Origin: an uncultured Lachnospiraceae bacterium
GTDB lineage: Bacteria > Bacillota > Clostridia > Lachnospirales > Lachnospiraceae
Direction: 5' to 3'
Length of the DNA: 14,203 nucleotides
Assembly (NCBI GenBank): GCA_910587105.1
Contig: CAJUMB010000074.1
Coordinates: 1-14,203, forward strand
The position numbers were made by a program, and so were the translations under genes. This document shows positions 6,857 to 14,178 of this stretch, in pieces. The notes under the pieces are model-generated. The model did not search any database, was not told where the DNA came from, and worked only from the letters and a program-made list of their open reading frames with translations. The number at the start of each line of letters is the position of its first letter. Positions within the stretch are counted from its first letter, which is position 1.

Positions 6857-8696
6857 CTCCTTTGTATCTGGCTGCCCCGCATCCGGAGCAGGACTGGCGG
6901 CAGTTGGGGGTTACCTGTTCTTTAAGCGCTCTCTCCCACTCCCGCTCTAAAAATCCCCGGTCCACCCCCGCATCAATAAAATCCCACGGCAGAAGTTCCC
7001 TTATCTGCCGCTGCCGTGTGGTGTAAAATTCTTTGGATATCCCTGTATCGGCAAATGCCTGCTCCCACAGTTCCTCTTTAAAATATTCTGTCCATGCGTC
7101 GTATCTGGCCCCCAGCTCATAGGCACGCTTTATCACTTCAGCGGCTCTCCGGTCTCCCCTTGCCAGAAAACCTTCCAGAACCGCCACCTCCGCCTCGTGC
7201 CAGTTGTACCGGATACTTTTGTGATTCACCTGCTGGCGCATCTCCTCCCTCAGCAGATTCACACGTTCCAGATAAGTCTGGCCGTCTGTCATGGGTGCCC
7301 ACTGAAAAGGTGTGAACGGCTTGGGCACAAAGAAAGAAGTGCTGACTGTAATCTGTACCTTCCCCTGCCGCTGTTCTTTTGGCACCTCATAATACTTTTC
7401 CGCCACCGCCTGGGAGAGATGGGCAATGCCCTTCACATCTTCCTCACATTCTGTGGGCAGTCCCAGCATAAAATACAGCTTCACCCGGTTCCAGCCGCCC
7501 AAAAAGGCAGCCCCGGCCCCTTCCAGGATTACTTCCTTCGTCAGCCCTTTATTGATTACATCCCTGAGCCTCTGAGAACCGGCCTCCGGCGCAAAAGTGA
7601 GACTGCTCTTTTTCACATCCTGAATCTGGCTCATCACCTGCAGGGAAAAAGCATCAATGCGCAGGGACGGCAGAGAGATGTTTACCCCCGTTTCCCGGAA
7701 TTCCTCCATAAGAAAATCCAATAGTTCTTTTAACTGCGAATAATCGCTGGAGCTTAAGGAACTTAAGGATATTTCTTCATGCCCTGTGTTCTGCAGCATT
7801 GTCCCTGCCTGTTCCTTTAAGACTTCCACGTTTTTCTCCCTGACAGGACGGTAGATCATCCCTGCCTGACAGAAACGGCAGCCGCGGATACATCCCCTTT
7901 GAATCTCCAGTGTCACCCTGTCCTGCGCTGCCTTGATATTGGGAACCACCGGAGCATTGGGATAAGGGGCATGATTCAGGTCCATTTCCGCCTGCCGTAC
8001 AATCTTCTCTGGTACACCGGGACGGCTGGGTGCAAAAGAAACCAGGGTCCCGTCATCTCCATATTCCACATCATAAAAGGCAGGCACATAAATGCCCGGC
8101 ATTTCTGCCGCGGCTTCCAGAAATTCTTCCCGGCTGCTTCCCTGCCGTTTCATCCGGGCATACATATCCAGCAGAGACGGATAAACCACTTCCCCTTCCC
8201 CTATATAAAACAAATCGAAAAATGGTGCCAGCGGCTCTGGATTTAACACACAGGGGCCCCCGCCAATCACCAGCGGGTGGTCTTCTCCCCTGTCCTTTGC
8301 ATAGATGGGAATCCAGCTCAGTTCCAGAATCTGAAGAATATTGGTATAACACATCTCATATTGAATAGTAATCCCCAGAAAATCAAAATTCTTTACATCA
8401 TCTTGAGATTCCAGCGCAAACAGCGGAATCTGCTCACTGCGCATTACTGGTTCCAGGTCCACCCATGGGGAGAACACCCGTTCACACCAAGTGTCTTCCC
8501 GTTGGTTAAACATATGATAAAGAATCTGCAGACCCAGGTGGGACATGCCAATCTCATAGACATCTGGGAAACACATACAGAAACGGATATCCACTTGATC
8601 TGGATCTTTTATCACTGCATTTACTTCATTGCCAATATAGCGGGCAGGTTTTTCTATTTTCCCTAATATTTCATCGCTTAATGCCTGTTTTCTCAT
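6831..8696 (-). CDS. TIGR03960-type radical SAM protein of unknown substrate
   Basis: This 621-residue protein is a YgiQ/B12-binding-like radical SAM enzyme. The iron-sulfur motif CIRGCRFC supplies C269, C273 and C276 (CxxxCxxC), which should hold a [4Fe-4S] cluster that cleaves S-adenosylmethionine. The N-terminal 200 residues resemble the cobalamin-binding-like domain of this group (FPDVYEIGMSHLGLQILY; VIGGGPCVLNPEPLAPFFD). The C-terminus has a second cysteine cluster (NCRQSCSGCG, then GVC) that might bind another metal centre. The substrate is unknown. It is the first gene of an operon with the TIGR03936 partner and RNase G. An extended -10 promoter lies just upstream (8737-8764). The ATG has a modest AAAAGG site a few bases ahead. 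Confidence 0.93.
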   Translation of the reverse strand: MRKQALSDEILGKIEKPARYIGNEVNAVIKDPDQVDIRFCMCFPDVYEIGMSHLGLQILYHMFNQREDTWCERVFSPWVDLEPVMRSEQIPLFALESQDDVKNFDFLGITIQYEMCYTNILQILELSWIPIYAKDRGEDHPLVIGGGPCVLNPEPLAPFFDLFYIGEGEVVYPSLLDMYARMKRQGSSREEFLEAAAEMPGIYVPAFYDVEYGDDGTLVSFAPSRPGVPEKIVRQAEMDLNHAPYPNAPVVPNIKAAQDRVTLEIQRGCIRGCRFCQAGMIYRPVREKNVEVLKEQAGTMLQNTGHEEISLSSLSSSDYSQLKELLDFLMEEFRETGVNISLPSLRIDAFSLQVMSQIQDVKKSSLTFAPEAGSQRLRDVINKGLTKEVILEGAGAAFLGGWNRVKLYFMLGLPTECEEDVKGIAHLSQAVAEKYYEVPKEQRQGKVQITVSTSFFVPKPFTPFQWAPMTDGQTYLERVNLLREEMRQQVNHKSIRYNWHEAEVAVLEGFLARGDRRAAEVIKRAYELGARYDAWTEYFKEELWEQAFADTGISKEFYTTRQRQIRELLPWDFIDAGVDRGFLEREWERALKEQVTPNCRQSCSGCGAARYKGGVCVESKG

Positions 8697-8736
8697 CTGA
8701 TTTACCTTTTCATTCCCTTATTTTTCCATGAATCCA

Positions 8737-8764
8737 ATTATAGCATAGGATATGCAGTTTTGAA
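8737..8764 (-). promoter_or_regulatory. Predicted sigma-A promoter for the radical SAM / RNase G operon
   Basis: On the minus strand a perfect TATAAT (8742-8737) is preceded by TG one base upstream (TGCTATAAT, an extended -10). TTCAAA (8764-8759) lies 16 bases further upstream as a weak -35. It sits about 40 bases before the start codon at 8696. Confidence 0.6.
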
Positions 8765-8782
8765 AGCATCGTTTCATCTATG

Positions 8783-8811
8783 TTGACTTTTTCCCTTACA
8801 TCTTATACACT
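8783..8811 (+). promoter_or_regulatory. Predicted sigma-A promoter for the nitroreductase-serpin operon
   Basis: TTGACT (8783-8788) and TACACT (8806-8811) are separated by 17 bases. The site lies back to back with the minus-strand promoter and covers an in-frame ATG at 8780, which argues for the downstream start at 8861. Confidence 0.5.
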
Positions 8812-8860
8812 ACAAAGTAAGAAACAAAAGAATTTCCAAAGGAAAGGCGGGCTGATTGCC

Positions 8861-9646
8861 ATGAATGATAAAACAAAGCAATTGATTATGAAAAACCGTG
8901 AATTTCTCAAAGGATACCACTTTGGAGACGCAGGTACGGAAAAAACTGACCAAGAACAGGAACTGCCCGGAATTCCCTGTCTGAAGAAAAGGCATCAGAA
9001 TTTCGCCATTCCCCTGCCTGCGGAGTTTGACAAACTCAATATTTCCGGCGATATCTGGGATCTGATTATGCAGCGGAAAAGCTGCAGAAAATATAGGCAG
9101 GAAGAATTGTCCCTGGGGGAATTATCCTTTCTGCTGTGGGCCATACAGGGCATCCGGAAAGTAGCTGGGAACAAGAATCCTGTAACTTTCCGCAGTGTTC
9201 CGTCAGCCGGTTCCCGCCACCCATTGGAGACCTACATTTTCGCCAATCATATCAGCGGGCTGAATAAAGGAATCTATCATTATCTTCCCGGCGAGCACGC
9301 TCTGGAGGTCTGGAATTCCAACAGGGACTATGATACCCAGCTCATAAGAGCGTTATGTGGACAGCATTTTGCAGCTTCTGCCCCGGTGCTCTTTGTCTGG
9401 AGCGCCATCCCATACCGGACTGAATGGCGGTATGGCCTGAAAGCATCCAAATACATCCTGCTGGACGCCGGACACATGTGCCAGAATTTATACCTTGCCT
9501 GCGGTGCCATCGGCTGCGGTGCCTGTGCCATCGGCGCATACGATCAGGATTTCCTGGATGAACTCCTGGACTTTTCCCCTGGTCCTTCTTCTGATCCCAA
9601 ATATGAATGTGCCGTTTATGCAGCCTGCGCCGGGCATATAGAGTAA
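8861..9646 (+). CDS. SagB-like flavin-dependent nitroreductase-family oxidoreductase
   Basis: The 261-residue protein belongs to the FMN-dependent nitroreductase superfamily, closest in pattern to the SagB-type dehydrogenase branch. RKSCRKY (72-78) and PSAGSRHPLE (114-123) are the FMN-contacting blocks, and the C-terminal LACGAIGCGACAIGAYD segment is typical of the branch. SagB proteins oxidise azolines to azoles in thiazole/oxazole peptides, but no cyclodehydratase or precursor peptide is nearby, so a different oxidation is likely. The start was placed at 8861 because GGAAAGGCGG (8841-8850) lies 10 bases ahead; an earlier in-frame ATG at 8780 overlaps the predicted promoter. The serpin gene follows after 22 bases, so the two are probably cotranscribed. 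Confidence 0.88.
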   Translation: MNDKTKQLIMKNREFLKGYHFGDAGTEKTDQEQELPGIPCLKKRHQNFAIPLPAEFDKLNISGDIWDLIMQRKSCRKYRQEELSLGELSFLLWAIQGIRKVAGNKNPVTFRSVPSAGSRHPLETYIFANHISGLNKGIYHYLPGEHALEVWNSNRDYDTQLIRALCGQHFAASAPVLFVWSAIPYRTEWRYGLKASKYILLDAGHMCQNLYLACGAIGCGACAIGAYDQDFLDELLDFSPGPSSDPKYECAVYAACAGHIE

Positions 9647-9668
9647 TACAACAGGAAAGGAGTTTTAT

Positions 9669-10958
9669 ATGAAAAAAAGAGCGCTGTTTCTTTTTACATG
9701 CTGTATCCTGCTGACAGGTGCCGGCCTTTTCACCGGATGCGGCAGGCATGCATCAGAGACGGAGGATGCCAATTTGATGAAAGATACTGATTTAATGAAA
9801 GATATTTCTGCCAATAAGAAAACCGGAGAAACTATACAGAGCATTGACTTAAACGGATACGGCGCAGAGGCTGTAACTGATTTCGGCGTGCGGCTTCTGC
9901 AGAATACAATCACAGATGGGAAAAACACATTAATCTCCCCGCTGTCTGTGATCTCTGCCCTGGGTATGACTCAAAACGGAGCCCGGGAAGCCACAAAAGA
10001 ACAGATGGAACAGGTGCTGGGCATGCCCTGCGAAGAATTGAACGCCTATCTGTCCGCCTTTGTCCAGGCACTGCCCTCATCTGACAAATACAAACTCAGC
10101 TCCGCCAATTCCATCTGGCTCAAAGATGATGGAAACTTCACAGTAAAGCAGGACTTCCTGCAGACAAACGCTGACTGGTACGGCGCGGGCATCTATAAAG
10201 ACGCTTTTGACAGTTCCACAATCAAAAGGGTTAACCAATGGGTGAAAGAAAACACGGACGAAATGATTCCTGAGATTCTCACAAAGATTCCTGATGATGC
10301 TGTCATGTATCTGATAAACGCCCTGGCGTTTGAGGCTGAGTGGGAAACCATTTACTTCGATACCCAGGTCAATGAGGAAACGTTCACGGCTGAGGACGGC
10401 ACTGAGCAGAAAGTGGATTTTATGCACTCAGAAGAATATAAGTATCTGGAGGACGGACAGGCATCAGGCTTTTTTAAATATTATGCTGATAATAAATATG
10501 CGTTTGCCGCACTGCTTCCCGGCAAAGATACAGACATCAATGATTATGCAGCCTCACTCACCGGGAAAAAACTCCATGATCTTTTGTCCAACCCCAAGGA
10601 TATTACCGTATACGCGTCCCTGCCCAAGTTCACCAGCCAATACAGCGCAAAGCTGAAACCGGTTTTGAAAACTTTGGGAATGACCGACGCATTTTCCCCT
10701 GAACTGTCTGATTTTTCCGGACTCGGCTCCTATACTGACGGGAATATCTATATCAATGAAGTCTTCCATAAAACATTTATAGCCGTGGATGAACGAGGGA
10801 CCAAAGCAGGAGCGGCTGCTATGGTAGAGATGATGGCGGAGACCGCTCTTATGGAGACAAAAACAGTTACATTAAACCGTCCTTTTGTGTATATGCTGGT
10901 GGACTGCGCAACGAACGTACCTGTGTTTATGGGGGTGGTAAAAAGTATTGATGAGTGA
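9669..10958 (+). CDS. Lipoprotein-anchored serpin (serine/cysteine protease inhibitor)
   Basis: The 429-residue protein has a lipoprotein signal peptide (MKKRALFLF, lipobox LFTGC, acylated cysteine C24), a linker of about 35 residues with a small repeat (ANLMKD/TDLMKD), then a full serpin fold. Family marks include NTLISPLSVISALGM (86-100), the NQWVKENTDEMI and INALAFEAEW blocks, LPKF, FHKTFIAVDERGT (366-378) and the terminal NRPF. The reactive-loop hinge from E375 is small-residue rich (GTKAGAAA), as inhibitory serpins need. Counting 17 residues from E375 puts P1 at E391 and P1' at T392; nearby A, L and M could serve instead. It should sit on the outer face of the membrane and trap host or microbial proteases irreversibly. 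AGGAAAGGAG (9653-9662) is a strong ribosome site. The family is patchy in bacteria, which suggests past transfer. Confidence 0.96.
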   Translation: MKKRALFLFTCCILLTGAGLFTGCGRHASETEDANLMKDTDLMKDISANKKTGETIQSIDLNGYGAEAVTDFGVRLLQNTITDGKNTLISPLSVISALGMTQNGAREATKEQMEQVLGMPCEELNAYLSAFVQALPSSDKYKLSSANSIWLKDDGNFTVKQDFLQTNADWYGAGIYKDAFDSSTIKRVNQWVKENTDEMIPEILTKIPDDAVMYLINALAFEAEWETIYFDTQVNEETFTAEDGTEQKVDFMHSEEYKYLEDGQASGFFKYYADNKYAFAALLPGKDTDINDYAASLTGKKLHDLLSNPKDITVYASLPKFTSQYSAKLKPVLKTLGMTDAFSPELSDFSGLGSYTDGNIYINEVFHKTFIAVDERGTKAGAAAMVEMMAETALMETKTVTLNRPFVYMLVDCATNVPVFMGVVKSIDE

Positions 10959-11145
10959 TTCTGGACTTGAAATTACGAAAGCTACCATGGACGAGTTTAG
11001 AGATATCCAAAAATACATGACCCTGGCAAAAAAAGAAAACGCGAAAGAGACATATGCAGAGATGAAAAATAAATATTTGTATTTAAAGGCATTCTTGACT
11101 GTAGCCGGAGTGAACCTTACAGATATCGACATCATTAAAGAATAG
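10951..11145 (+). CDS. Small helical protein of unknown function, coupled to the serpin gene
   Basis: I do not recognise this 64-residue protein. It is highly charged and probably helical (EFRDIQKYMTLAKKENAKET, KNKYLYLKAFL), ending with VAGVNLTDIDIIKE. There is no signal peptide, membrane segment or cysteine. The ATG lies eight bases before the end of the serpin reading frame, and GGTGG (10934-10938) precedes it by 12 bases, so translation could be coupled to the serpin. A TTG three bases earlier is an alternative start. The amphipathic, protein-like composition and complete frame favour a real gene, but it is short. Confidence 0.6.
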   Translation: MSDSGLEITKATMDEFRDIQKYMTLAKKENAKETYAEMKNKYLYLKAFLTVAGVNLTDIDIIKE

Positions 11146-11692
11146 ATGTTCCCAGACCGCTGCTACAGACTGCCTAAGACACATTTTGACTGGTTCCGGG
11201 CAGTCCGCAGACAGTAGTGTTGCTTATCACTTAACATTCCACAATTGCTTCAAAAATGCCAAATCCTTTATAGGGGTTATACTGGCCCTCCTTCGGTTTC
11301 TTCTCATACAGGGTTTAGCCGCCTTATCCTGCTTATACTCAAGAGCATACGTATCTGCCAAATGATTTGCTATTTTACTTGAAACAGTGAAGGCCTGCTG
11401 GCAAATCATTTGGCTCACAGGTATAATCTTCATTTTGAGGTTCTTCACATCATAGGCTCAGCCAGAATTACGGAATGAAACGCCGCTGTGTTTTTATAAA
11501 ATCATTTACAGAATCTCTGATAATCTCCCCATTATTTGGCATAAATCCACCCGCTTTCTTAAAAGATGATTTAATTAGTTTATCATCATTATAGAGCCTG
11601 AATTAGAAAGTGTAAAGCCTTAATAGTGCTTATATCTGCATACGCACCCCATTAGTACACCATTTCATAGATACTCAAACACTAAGCGCCTG
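11146..11692. other. 547-bp gap with inverted repeats and gene-like fragments
   Basis: No intact gene is convincing here. A 7-bp repeat, GACTGCC (11168-11174) with GGCAGTC (11199-11205), follows the small gene but has no T-run. A perfect 14-bp inverted repeat pairs GCCAAATGATTTGC (11357-11370) with GCAAATCATTTGGC (11401-11414). On the minus strand, 11602-11468 is open for 44 codons and reads like protein (KLIKSSFKKAGGF, then MPNNGEIIRDSVNDF), ending in TAA. Another minus-strand frame, 11448-11227, gives 73 codons from a GTG with no clear ribosome site. Both look like pieces of a decayed gene, though this is uncertain. Confidence 0.35.
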
Positions 11693-12556
11693 CTATTTAC
11701 CCTCTAAACGTATCCCTGTATTTTCCACCACAGAAAAGGACGGACCGTTTAAGAAATCTTCAATAAACTTTTTCAGCCCTCCCGGTGACTGATACGTTTT
11801 ACAAAAAGAAAATTCATGAGAGATTCCATCGATTTCTTCCATTGCCTCTTTAAATTCCATCATCTCTTTTGGCACTGCTGTGGTAAAGTCCAGACGTGCC
11901 GGATGGATTCTGTGATTTTGAATTGCATAATTTACCCTGTCTGCGCAGCGGCATGTCCCATCCCCGTATTCGCCGCAGTATTCTTTTAGGAATTCCGCAA
12001 CCTTCCTGCGGATTCTGGAAAGACGCTGGCGGTAAGCCTCCGGCGTGATTCCCAGTATGTCCCCTGCAATCCGGCTGTCCAACTTGAACATAGTGCCCAG
12101 GATGAAAATACAACGGCTCTCAGCGTCCAGACACTGGAGCATAACATTGGTACAGGAAAGCTTCAGTTCCTCTGCCAAAATGGATTTCTCCACATTCTGT
12201 GTCATGTCCGGCACGTTACTGATGTCCGCATTTTTAATGTCGTCCCCATAAAACTCAAAGCTGAGAGGGAATTTGGCAAACATATGTTTTTGATAATTTT
12301 TCAAATGGTTTGAAGCGATGCTGAACACCCAGGTCGTAAAAGAACTTTCCCCCTTAAATGAGGACAGATGGGTAATGATTTTCAGCAGTATGTCCTGTGC
12401 TGCATCTTCTGCATCCGGAAAAGTTCCCAACATGCGCAGGGAAAGATTGAATACCAGATCCTGCACACTGCCCAATACCGTTTCCAGCGCATTTTTGTCT
12501 CCGGTTACAGCTTTTTGGATCAAATCCAGGATTTCTTCATCTGCCAACTGTTTCAT
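11693..12556 (-). CDS. ECF-like sigma-70 family RNA polymerase sigma factor with Cys-bearing C-terminal extension
   Basis: The 287-residue protein has sigma region 2 at about 30-90 (RMLGTFPDAEDAAQDILLKI, then TTWVFSIASNHLKNYQ) and a region-4 helix-turn-helix at about 140-190 (DSRIAGDILGITPEAYRQRL, then SRIRRKVAEFL). These should recruit RNA polymerase to a dedicated promoter set. Beyond region 4 is a further roughly 95 residues with CGEYGDGTCRC (C194, C202, C204), which may bind a metal and act as a built-in sensor; that is inference. The ATG at 12556 was chosen over a TTG at 12622 because GAGGAG stands just before it (spacing is short) and the 22 upstream residues lie outside the sigma fold. 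No anti-sigma gene is adjacent. Confidence 0.88.
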   Translation of the reverse strand: MKQLADEEILDLIQKAVTGDKNALETVLGSVQDLVFNLSLRMLGTFPDAEDAAQDILLKIITHLSSFKGESSFTTWVFSIASNHLKNYQKHMFAKFPLSFEFYGDDIKNADISNVPDMTQNVEKSILAEELKLSCTNVMLQCLDAESRCIFILGTMFKLDSRIAGDILGITPEAYRQRLSRIRRKVAEFLKEYCGEYGDGTCRCADRVNYAIQNHRIHPARLDFTTAVPKEMMEFKEAMEEIDGISHEFSFCKTYQSPGGLKKFIEDFLNGPSFSVVENTGIRLEGK

Positions 12557-12623
12557 GACTCCTCTTTTCTGAAGTGCTGATACTTTTTTATACGGAAATA
12601 CAACAGGCACAATCTTTTTCAAT

Positions 12624-12695
12624 GTGTTGTCCCCAATCTGAAACCCTGCGGCACTTCAAAGCAAAGTTTTTTCCGTATATATAATTAGACAACAC
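12624..12695. repeat. 8-bp inverted repeat upstream of the sigma factor gene
   Basis: GTGTTGTC (12624-12631) and GACAACAC (12688-12695) are exact reverse complements, 56 bases apart, on either side of an AT-rich stretch. They lie 68 bases and more upstream of the sigma gene ATG and could be a split operator, or chance. Confidence 0.3.
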
Positions 12696-12797
12696 TTTTC
12701 CCGCTGTGTGACAGAAAAGTTTATTTTTCAAATGTTCCGCGGTACAAAAATCCTGCACAGCAGGCTCATCAGGCTGCATTACAATAAAATGATAAGG

Positions 12798-12831
12798 AAA
12801 AACACCCAAGCCCCATGACTTAGGTGTTTTT
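12798..12831 (-). terminator. Intrinsic terminator after the EamA gene (possibly bidirectional)
   Basis: AAAAACACC (12798-12806) pairs with GGTGTTTTT (12823-12831), with an inner AAG/CTT after one mismatch and a short loop. On the minus strand the stem closes with GGTGTTTTT, giving a U-run, 24 bases after the transporter stop. The symmetric A and T runs mean it could also work on the plus strand. Confidence 0.75.
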
Positions 12832-12854
12832 CACTATATAAGCTCTCAAATAAA

Positions 12855-13268
12855 TTATAAGGCCATCATCAGAGTTCCCACGCCGATCAGACCACAGCCG
12901 ACCAGCGATTTTATAGTAAATTCTTCATGGAGAATTACAAACGCTAATATGACAGTAATCACAACACTCAGTTTATCAATCGGCACAACCTTGGACGCTT
13001 GCCCCATCTGTAATGCCCGATAATAACAAAGCCATGATGCACCGGTTGCCAGCCCGGAAAGAATCAGGAATATCCAGCTCTTTCTGCCTATCTGTGCTAT
13101 TCCATTCTGCGTATTGGTTAAAAAGACCATCCCCCATGACATAAAAACCACCACAATGGTTCGTATCGCTGTGGCAAGATTGGAATTAACCCCCTCAATA
13201 CCGATTTTTGCCAATATAGTGGTAAGCGCCGCAAAAACTGCAGATAAGATTGAAAATAACAGCCACAT
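12855..13268 (-). CDS. Single-repeat EamA-family (DMT superfamily) transporter
   Basis: The 137-residue protein is one EamA repeat: about five hydrophobic helices at residues 2-20, 31-50, 66-86, 97-112 and 119-137. Full-length EamA proteins carry two such repeats in about 300 residues; one-repeat members are thought to pair up in the membrane. The block PIDKLSVVITVILAFVILHEE is the conserved second half of the repeat. The substrate cannot be read; drug/metabolite exporters of this superfamily move amino acids, nucleosides and other small molecules. The start is firm: GGAGG (13282-13278 on the minus strand) lies nine bases ahead of the ATG. It follows the lipoprotein gene by 61 bases and may share its transcript. 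Confidence 0.9.
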   Translation of the reverse strand: MWLLFSILSAVFAALTTILAKIGIEGVNSNLATAIRTIVVVFMSWGMVFLTNTQNGIAQIGRKSWIFLILSGLATGASWLCYYRALQMGQASKVVPIDKLSVVITVILAFVILHEEFTIKSLVGCGLIGVGTLMMAL

Positions 13269-13329
13269 ATATATCCGCCTCCAATGTTATATTCTTTCCT
13301 TGGTCTGCACTTAATATACCATAATCTGC

Positions 13330-14022
13330 TTATTCTGCACGGCATTCCTCCATTGCAGCCAGATATCGGCTGCCTTTCTCCTCTATGGTATCTTTGTCGG
13401 TTTCCCAGACATAATCTTCCGGCAGATAACACTCCAAACGGTCCATAATCTGGGCTTTTACATAATCCACCCTTTTTTCTTCCCAGCCGGCAAACCAATA
13501 ATTGATGAACATATAATAGTAATAACCGTGATTATTCTCCTGAATTGTCCTGCATTGATCATACAAGGATTCCAGCTGCTGATGGCCAGAATCAGAGCCT
13601 TCTGCAGATTCCAGGCATTCACAAAGAGCGTCCAAATTTTCTATATACCCCTGCAGTTCCCCTGCCCGGCAATTCCCGAACACTTCAAATTCTTCCGGAA
13701 TAATCCCGTATTTTTCCATAAGTTGTGACATTTCCTTGGACACTTCGTATGCCTTTACAGTATTACGTGCTTCCATCAGCTCACGTCGTGACTGATCCAC
13801 CTGCTTCAGAGCATCCTTATGCTTCATCTCTCCCTCAAGATATTCCTCGGCTGCCGATAGAGCGTTCTCATAGGATCTCCCATCTCCATCCATAGGGAGA
13901 AACACCCTGGCATGTTCCATGACTACGGATTCATACGATGACTTTCCCTCTGGACTGCAGCCAGTCATATAGACAGACATCACCCCGCACAGAATAAAAA
14001 ATAAAATTACCGCCTTTTTCAT
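13330..14022 (-). CDS. Predicted lipoprotein of unknown function
   Basis: The 230-residue protein starts with a lipoprotein signal peptide: MKKAVILFFILCGVMSVYMT, then G21 and the acylated cysteine C22. The rest is acidic and mostly helical, with an aromatic patch (HGYYYYMFINYWFAGW) near residue 165. No family is recognised, and no catalytic motif is seen. The ATG at 14022 was chosen over one 36 bases upstream because GGGAGGG (14034-14028 on the minus strand) stands six bases before it and the signal peptide starts there. It should be anchored to the outer face of the membrane. It precedes the EamA transporter in the same direction, so a joint role in handling a small molecule is possible but unproven. 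Confidence 0.82.
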   Translation of the reverse strand: MKKAVILFFILCGVMSVYMTGCSPEGKSSYESVVMEHARVFLPMDGDGRSYENALSAAEEYLEGEMKHKDALKQVDQSRRELMEARNTVKAYEVSKEMSQLMEKYGIIPEEFEVFGNCRAGELQGYIENLDALCECLESAEGSDSGHQQLESLYDQCRTIQENNHGYYYYMFINYWFAGWEEKRVDYVKAQIMDRLECYLPEDYVWETDKDTIEEKGSRYLAAMEECRAE

Positions 14023-14081
14023 ATTTGCCCTCCCGCTTTTAAATGTATCTGTCCACACTCATACACGTTTTTATCTTCAAA

Positions 14082-14124
14082 AAACCGCCATAACCCTTGT
14101 AAAACCAACGGTTTATGGCGGTTT
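14082..14124 (-). terminator. Strong intrinsic terminator upstream of the lipoprotein gene
   Basis: AAACCGCCATAA (14082-14093) pairs perfectly over 12 bases with TTATGGCGGTTT (14113-14124). On the minus strand the stem is followed by a run of T (GGTTTTTTG), so it should end transcripts coming from the right, including the tRNA-like sequence. It lies about 60 bases before the lipoprotein start. Confidence 0.85.
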
Positions 14125-14131
14125 CCTAATA

Positions 14132-14178
14132 AGCTGGAAAAGAGACTTGAACTCTCGACCCCTTCATTACGAGTGAAG
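14132..14178 (-). tRNA. 3' half of a tRNA-like sequence, anticodon CGU (Thr)
   Basis: Read on the minus strand from 14178, CTTCA-CTCGTAA-TGAAG forms an anticodon arm with anticodon CGT. A GGGTC variable loop, a T-arm with the invariant GTTCAAGTC, and TTCCAGC plus a T discriminator end at 14132. No CCA is encoded. The sequence further 5' (14179-14203) does not give a normal D-arm or a matching acceptor strand at the expected distance. It may be a tRNA fragment or an unusual gene cut by the window edge. Confidence 0.4.

Noticed and set aside
6831..8696. Antisense open frames across the radical SAM gene and other genes
   Set aside because: They mirror strong coding genes, carry no recognisable domains and lack ribosome sites.
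8780..8860. Upstream in-frame ATG as the nitroreductase start
   Set aside because: It lies on the predicted -35 region, lacks a ribosome site, and the ATG at 8861 has a clear one.
12690..12780. ECF-type autoregulatory promoter (GGAAC on the minus strand) for the sigma factor gene
   Set aside because: The spacing to the nearest GTC is about 20 bases or more, too long for a standard ECF promoter.
12588..12809. 73-codon minus-strand frame between the sigma factor and the terminator
   Set aside because: Overlaps the putative control region and the terminator arm, has no ribosome site, and looks unlike a protein.
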